DNA from: Planctomycetota bacterium | GTDB lineage: Bacteria; Planctomycetota; UBA8742; UBA2392 | Assembly (NCBI GenBank): GCA_016722065.1 | Contig: JADKGX010000001.1 | Span: forward strand, 868,001 to 932,000 | DNA length: 64,000 nucleotides | Direction: 5' to 3' | In this document: piece after piece, positions 59,795 through 64,000 of the stretch | Numbering within the stretch: the first letter of the stretch is position 1 | How the letters are laid out: every line of letters starts with the position of its first letter | Translations under genes and position numbers: made by a program | Notes under the pieces: model-generated | Told to the model about the DNA's origin: nothing | What the model saw: the letters and a program-made list of their open reading frames with translations, nothing else | Databases searched by the model: none

Positions 59795-62137
59795 ATGCGC
59801 ATGAAAAACTTGCTGGCGTTGGCAGGGGCCTTGGCTTTGGCGGGCGGGTCGCTTTGCGCCCAGCCCACGGCCAACGAACAGGCCATGGTCTATGAACTTA
59901 ATCGGGCCCGCAACAACCCCCAACGCTACGACACCGAGCAGAGCCTGGGCGGCCTGTTGACCGGCATTGCAGCCAGCCAGCCGCTGGTGGTGAACAGCAA
60001 CCTGTTTGCGTCGGCGCGGTTTCACGCCGATGAAATGGCGACGAACAACTACTTCGGGCACCAAAGCGCCGTAACTGGCGATTGGCCCAACAAGATGGCG
60101 CGCGACGCGGGCTATCCGCTTCATTCGTCGCTTTCGAACACGGCCAACAACATTGAATCGCTGGGTGCCGGCTATGCCGACGTGCAGGTCTGCCTGCGCG
60201 CCTTGATTGAAGACAACGGCGTCAGCCCGCCGGGCCACCGGTATCACTTGTTAGCCACGGGCCCCAGCGCCAGCTTCTATCTACAGATGCGCGAAGTGGG
60301 TACGGGCTATGCCTTCAACGCCGGTTCGACCTATCAGCGTTACTACGCCGTTCACACCGGCTATCGCAACGCCGACAGTGCCTGGCTGACCGGCGTGGTC
60401 TACACAGACAGCAACGGCAATGGCCGCTACGACCAGGGCGAAGGCCTTTCGGGCGTCACAATTACCGCCAGCAACGGCACGCCCGTGCAAACCACCACCA
60501 ACGCCCAGGGCGGCTATGCCATTGCCGTGGCAGCGGGCAACTGGGCAGTAACTTGCGCCGGCGGCAGCTTTGCGGGCACCGGCACGGCCAACGTTGTTGT
60601 GTCCACCTTGAACGTGGCCTGCGACTTTGCCTCAGGTCGCAGCGAGGGCGAAGTCGACTTTGCCTTCCAGACGGTCGGCGGCGGGCATGTGGTGAACATG
60701 TCGGCCAGCAACCTTGGCTTTACCAGTGTTTCGGTGGGCGTGCCTTCGGCAGAGCAAACCTTCACGGTCAGCGGCTCGCGCCTGGTTGGCAACGTGAACC
60801 TTACCGCGCCCTCGGAGTTCCAGATCTCGCTTACCTCCGGCGCCGGCTTTGGTGGCGCGCTAAGCCTGACGCCTTCTGGCGGCACACTGGCGGCAACCAC
60901 GATTTTTGTGCGCTACAACCCCACAGGTGCGGGCGGGGCCTCCGGCCCGTTGACAGCGGCGTCCAGCACGGCTTCCACGGCGCAGATCAACCTGAACGGC
61001 GCAATCGTGACTACGCCGACGATCTTTGTTTCGTCGGGCAGCCTGAGCCTGACTTCGGCGCGGCTGGGCCTGGCATCACCCGAACAGAACTTCACGGTTT
61101 CGGGTTACAACCTGACTGCCAACCTGGCGATCAACGCGCCCTCACAGTTTGAGGTCAGCCAGACCAGCGGCAGCGGCTTTGGCGCGTCTGTCAGCCTGAC
61201 GCCAGCCAGCGGCACAGTGAACCCGACCACAATCTTCGTGCGCTTTGTGCCCACGGCGCTTTCGGGCGCGGGCAATCTGGCCTGCAGCAGCGCCAGCGCC
61301 ACGACCAAGAACATTACGCTTTCCGGCACCGTGACCAACGCGCCCGTGATAACCGCGACACCGGCAAACTTGACCCTGGTTTCCCCCACCAGCGGCACGC
61401 CTTCCTCGGAACAGACGTTTACGGTTTCGGGGCTGTATCTGGGCGCAGCGATTGCCGTGACTGCCCCCAGCGGCTTTGAAATCACTCTGACCAGCGGAAG
61501 CGGCTATACCAGCACCTTCAACCTGCCTGCCACGTCGGGGGTAGTTGCGGCCACCACCGTGTATGTGCGCTATCTGGGCGGCTCGCCCAGCACGGGCAAC
61601 GTCTCCTGTGCCAGCACGCTGGCCACAACGCGCCTGGTGGCACTGACCGGCACGATCGCGCCGCCGCCCACGATTACGCTTTCGACGCTTTCGAAAACCT
61701 TTACCTCCACGGCCGTGGGTACGCCTTCGGGCGACCAGTTCTTCACGGTTTGGGGCAGCAACCTGCTGGGCAACGTGGACCTGGTGGTAAGTGGCGAGTT
61801 TGAAATCTCGCTGACTGCGGGCTCGGGTTACACCGGCAACCTCAGCCTGGTGCCAACGGCGGGCACACTGGCCTCAACGAACATCTTTGTGCGCTACAAC
61901 CCAGTTGGTGCTGCTGGCTCCAGCGGCGATGTCTCGCACAGCAGCCCCGGCGCCACGACACGCGTGCTCACGCTCTCGGGCACGATTTCGGCTGGTGGCG
62001 GCGGTGGCGGGGGCGGTTCTGGCTCCGGTGGCGGCGGCTGCGCTGTGTCGTGGGGACACGCAAGCTGGTTTACGGCCCTGGTACTTGCCGCGCCCCTGTT
62101 CCGCCGCCGTCGCGCAGCACGCGCCGGCAAGCGCTAG
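59795..62137 (+). CDS. Secreted CAP-domain protein with Ig-like repeats and C-terminal anchor
   Basis: 780 residues from ATG at 59795 (AGGGGGC ribosome site). Signal peptide MRMKNLLALAGALALAGGSL, then a CAP/SCP domain (residues about 22-190, VYELNRARNNPQRYDTEQSL; ARFHADEMATNNYFGHQS; ENGV-type loop). A Cna-B/SdrD-like domain follows (VVYTDSNGNGRYDQGEGLSG). Four repeats of about 105 residues then share the phrases EQTFTVSG, FEISLTSGSG and TTIFVRYNP. The same domain type occurs in the protein at 17-19 kb. A Gly/Ser linker leads to a Cys exactly 32 residues from the end, a hydrophobic stretch, and RRRR. It is probably a cell-surface protein; CAP domains have varied roles. Confidence 0.88.
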   Translation: MRMKNLLALAGALALAGGSLCAQPTANEQAMVYELNRARNNPQRYDTEQSLGGLLTGIAASQPLVVNSNLFASARFHADEMATNNYFGHQSAVTGDWPNKMARDAGYPLHSSLSNTANNIESLGAGYADVQVCLRALIEDNGVSPPGHRYHLLATGPSASFYLQMREVGTGYAFNAGSTYQRYYAVHTGYRNADSAWLTGVVYTDSNGNGRYDQGEGLSGVTITASNGTPVQTTTNAQGGYAIAVAAGNWAVTCAGGSFAGTGTANVVVSTLNVACDFASGRSEGEVDFAFQTVGGGHVVNMSASNLGFTSVSVGVPSAEQTFTVSGSRLVGNVNLTAPSEFQISLTSGAGFGGALSLTPSGGTLAATTIFVRYNPTGAGGASGPLTAASSTASTAQINLNGAIVTTPTIFVSSGSLSLTSARLGLASPEQNFTVSGYNLTANLAINAPSQFEVSQTSGSGFGASVSLTPASGTVNPTTIFVRFVPTALSGAGNLACSSASATTKNITLSGTVTNAPVITATPANLTLVSPTSGTPSSEQTFTVSGLYLGAAIAVTAPSGFEITLTSGSGYTSTFNLPATSGVVAATTVYVRYLGGSPSTGNVSCASTLATTRLVALTGTIAPPPTITLSTLSKTFTSTAVGTPSGDQFFTVWGSNLLGNVDLVVSGEFEISLTAGSGYTGNLSLVPTAGTLASTNIFVRYNPVGAAGSSGDVSHSSPGATTRVLTLSGTISAGGGGGGGGSGSGGGGCAVSWGHASWFTALVLAAPLFRRRRAARAGKR

Positions 62138-62153
62138 GCCCAGTCAGGCCTTT

Positions 62154-62186
62154 GCACCCCCCGCGCCAATCCGGGCCGGGGGGTGC
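62154..62186 (+). terminator. Hairpin after the CAP-domain gene
   Basis: GCACCCCCC and GGGGGGTGC form a 9-bp stem with a GC-rich 15-base loop, followed by GCATTTTC. Confidence 0.6.
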
Positions 62187-62251
62187 GCATTTTCGGCACC
62201 CGCATTACGATGCCCGATGCGTTGCACTATCAGGGCCACACGGGACGTGCC

Positions 62252-64000
62252 ATGAACCACAAACTGATTGTTCCGATTGCAGCCTTGCTGATTGCCGCAC
62301 TGGGCGCCCTTGGCATCTGGTGGGCCATGGCCGACAGCAAGGCCAAACCCGCTGCCAACGCGCAATCCAACGACCCCGACGGCCCACCGGTGCGCAGCAA
62401 ACCGCCCTTCAATGGCTTGAACGAGCGCGACTACAACCCCGCGATCGTGACGCCCGACCCGGTGGCCAGCGAACGCCCCGCGCCCTTTCGCATGCCCGCA
62501 AGCCTGTACCGGCTGGATGTTTCCGGCCGCGTTGTCGACGAATCGTCCCTGCCCATTGCTGATGCCCAGGTGCGCTTTCTGGGCGAAGGTTCGCTGGCGG
62601 ATTTCACCGGCGCCGGATATTCCGACGCCGCCGGGCGCTTTCACCTGGTGGCCTGGAGCCAGCGTGGCAACAACCCCGCCACCGGCCAGCGCCAGTGCCG
62701 GCTGGTCGCCCAGGATGCCGAGGGCCGCACCGGCGTTTCGCCTTCGCACACGCTTTCTGATGACACTTCATTAAACCTGCCAGATGTCGTTCTGGCTGCC
62801 ACGGCGGAACTTCGCGGGCGCGTGACCGACCAGGCCGGAACGGCCGTCACCGGCGTAACCGTCACGGCCAGCAGCCTGACCAGCTATGAAATGATCCCTG
62901 CCGGCCTGCGTTCACCGCGTGTGCAGCATGCCACAGTGGTGCGCGCCGCCACGACAGACAGCCGTGGCGAGTATCGCCTGGCTGGCTTGCGGCCCGGCGT
63001 GTATCGCGTGCAGGCCGCACCAAGCTATTTCGGCGATATGCCAATGCCCCTGGAGGTCGAGGTGCGACCCTCTGGCGCGCCCTGGACCGAACTTGCCGTG
63101 CAGGCCCAGAAGTATCTGCGCGGCGTGCTGCGTGATTCTGATGGCCGGCCCGTGGCCGGTGCCGTGGTGCGCGCCCGCCTGACCCAACCCGATGCACCCG
63201 TTACCCCCGGCAACCCGGACAACCCCGGGCAGCCCGAGCGCCGCGCCGCCAGCGATACCACACGCGTTCGCCCCAGCGACCACGGCCGCGCCGCCAACCT
63301 GCGCGGCCTGGGCGGCAACCAGACCCTGACGGACGAACAGGGGCGCTTTGGCTTCTTTGGCTTGCAGGCTGGCCTGTGGGAAATCACGGCCAAGCTGGGC
63401 GAATCCGAGGCCCGCGTGCCTGATTTGCGGCCTGACCACCCCGACGTGACGTTGACTGTGGATGTCGCTTCGTCGCTTTCCGGCACGGTGTATGGCGCCG
63501 ACGGCAAGGCCCTGGAGTTCTTTGATGTCCGGCTGGTGCTAGGCAGTGACAGCAAGGTCACTCCATTTGACCGCGCCGACCCGGACCGTGCCTACCCGCT
63601 GCGCAGCCTGGGCGAGTTCCGCCTGATCAACCCCAAGGGCGGCCAGGCGCTGCGGGTGAGTGCCCCGGGCTATCTGCCTGCTGTGCTGCCGGTGGCAGAA
63701 CTGCAACCGGGGGAGCGCCGCACCGGCGTTGAAGTGAAGCTGGTGCCGATCTGCGAGTTGACCCTGAACCTGAAGTTTGAAGGCCGCAGCCTGGAAAGCG
63801 AGCCCGTGCTGCTGCTGTTTGACCGCAACCTGGCCTACGACGCCAGCAGTGACGACCTGGGCCGTGTGCGCTTTCCCGCCGTGTCGCCGATGCGCTATTC
63901 CGTGCAGGTGATACTGCGCGACGGTAAGCGCCTGGCAGCAACCCTGGACGTGCCGCCGCGCCAGAGCGCGGTGGTGGATGTCGAGCTTGCCCCGGCTGCG
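62252..64000 (+). CDS. Carboxypeptidase-regulatory-like domain protein (3' end outside window)
   Basis: 583 codons from ATG at 62252, open to the window end. A membrane segment or signal anchor (MNHKLIVPIAALLIAALGAL, then GIWWAM) precedes beta-sandwich domains with the regular pattern of CarboxypepD_reg (Cna-B-like) repeats: LDVSGRVVDESSLPIADAQV, then ELRGRVTDQAGTAVTGVTVT with GEYRLAGLRPGVYRVQAA, then LRGVLRDSDGRPVAGAVVRA with GRFGFFGLQAGLWEITA, and a fourth LSGTVYGADGKALE. There is no catalytic domain in the visible part. It is probably an envelope-exposed structural or adhesion protein. Confidence 0.8.
   Translation, partial: MNHKLIVPIAALLIAALGALGIWWAMADSKAKPAANAQSNDPDGPPVRSKPPFNGLNERDYNPAIVTPDPVASERPAPFRMPASLYRLDVSGRVVDESSLPIADAQVRFLGEGSLADFTGAGYSDAAGRFHLVAWSQRGNNPATGQRQCRLVAQDAEGRTGVSPSHTLSDDTSLNLPDVVLAATAELRGRVTDQAGTAVTGVTVTASSLTSYEMIPAGLRSPRVQHATVVRAATTDSRGEYRLAGLRPGVYRVQAAPSYFGDMPMPLEVEVRPSGAPWTELAVQAQKYLRGVLRDSDGRPVAGAVVRARLTQPDAPVTPGNPDNPGQPERRAASDTTRVRPSDHGRAANLRGLGGNQTLTDEQGRFGFFGLQAGLWEITAKLGESEARVPDLRPDHPDVTLTVDVASSLSGTVYGADGKALEFFDVRLVLGSDSKVTPFDRADPDRAYPLRSLGEFRLINPKGGQALRVSAPGYLPAVLPVAELQPGERRTGVEVKLVPICELTLNLKFEGRSLESEPVLLLFDRNLAYDASSDDLGRVRFPAVSPMRYSVQVILRDGKRLAATLDVPPRQSAVVDVELAPAA

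Overview
The window is GC-rich (about 60 percent or more by eye), densely coding bacterial chromosome with no rRNA, no CRISPR array and no prophage. It carries an adenosylcobalamin-dependent ribonucleotide reductase, type IV pilus/type II secretion motor genes (pilC, pilT, pilB), dapB, lon, clpB, mscL, two FHA domains in one membrane protein, a PP2C phosphatase and secreted Ig-like repeat proteins with a shared C-terminal Cys/hydrophobic/Arg anchor. This suits a free-living Gram-negative-type bacterium. Planctomycetota or a similar lineage is my best guess, but nothing in the window settles it.

Layout. 0-7.2 kb: tail of a TPR protein, nrdJ with a recognisable promoter region, pilC, tRNA-Gly. 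7.6-12.6 kb: a PLD-nuclease/helicase fusion next to a TPR protein that looks shortened at its 5' end; this is the most accessory-looking stretch. 12.9-19.5 kb: pilT (apparently starting at AUC), pilB, a TPR lipoprotein, a secreted repeat protein and a receiver-like protein. 19.8-24 kb: a secreted HEAT/VWA protein, then a compact arsenic operon arsR-arsI-acr3-arsC. 24-29.7 kb: an ABC transporter pair, a PP2C phosphatase, an HTH plus pseudo-receiver regulator and dapB. 29.8-39.2 kb: a Cys/Met-metabolism PLP enzyme, a large FHA membrane protein, selB, and a two-gene encapsulin/cysteine desulfurase operon. 39.4-51 kb: a DUF4833-type protein, an AsmA-like protein, lon, small proteins, mscL, an HTH-TPR protein, an orphan ClpB C-terminal domain, and clpB. 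51-59.5 kb: a GyrI-like protein, a RIO kinase preceded by a tiny ORF and a terminator, a proline-rich lipoprotein, and NAD-linked formate dehydrogenase genes split by a REP-associated transposase and another gene. 59.8-64 kb: a CAP-domain secreted protein and the start of a carboxypeptidase-regulatory-domain protein that runs off the window.

Two themes connect genes. The first is selenium and sulfur. The formate dehydrogenase alpha gene is one reading frame interrupted by a UGA at the selenocysteine position with a hairpin just after it. SelB, the elongation factor needed to decode it, lies about 20 kb away, and directly after selB sits a family 2A encapsulin shell gene overlapping its cysteine desulfurase cargo gene. 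The cargo carries a roughly 240-residue disordered N-terminal region with a duplicated motif. The second theme is repeats. A REP-associated (RAYT) transposase is bracketed by 11-bp perfect inverted repeats, and related palindromic repeats sit beside lon, around the orphan ClpB-like gene and in the fdh region. A second, unrelated intergenic repeat follows three plus-strand genes.
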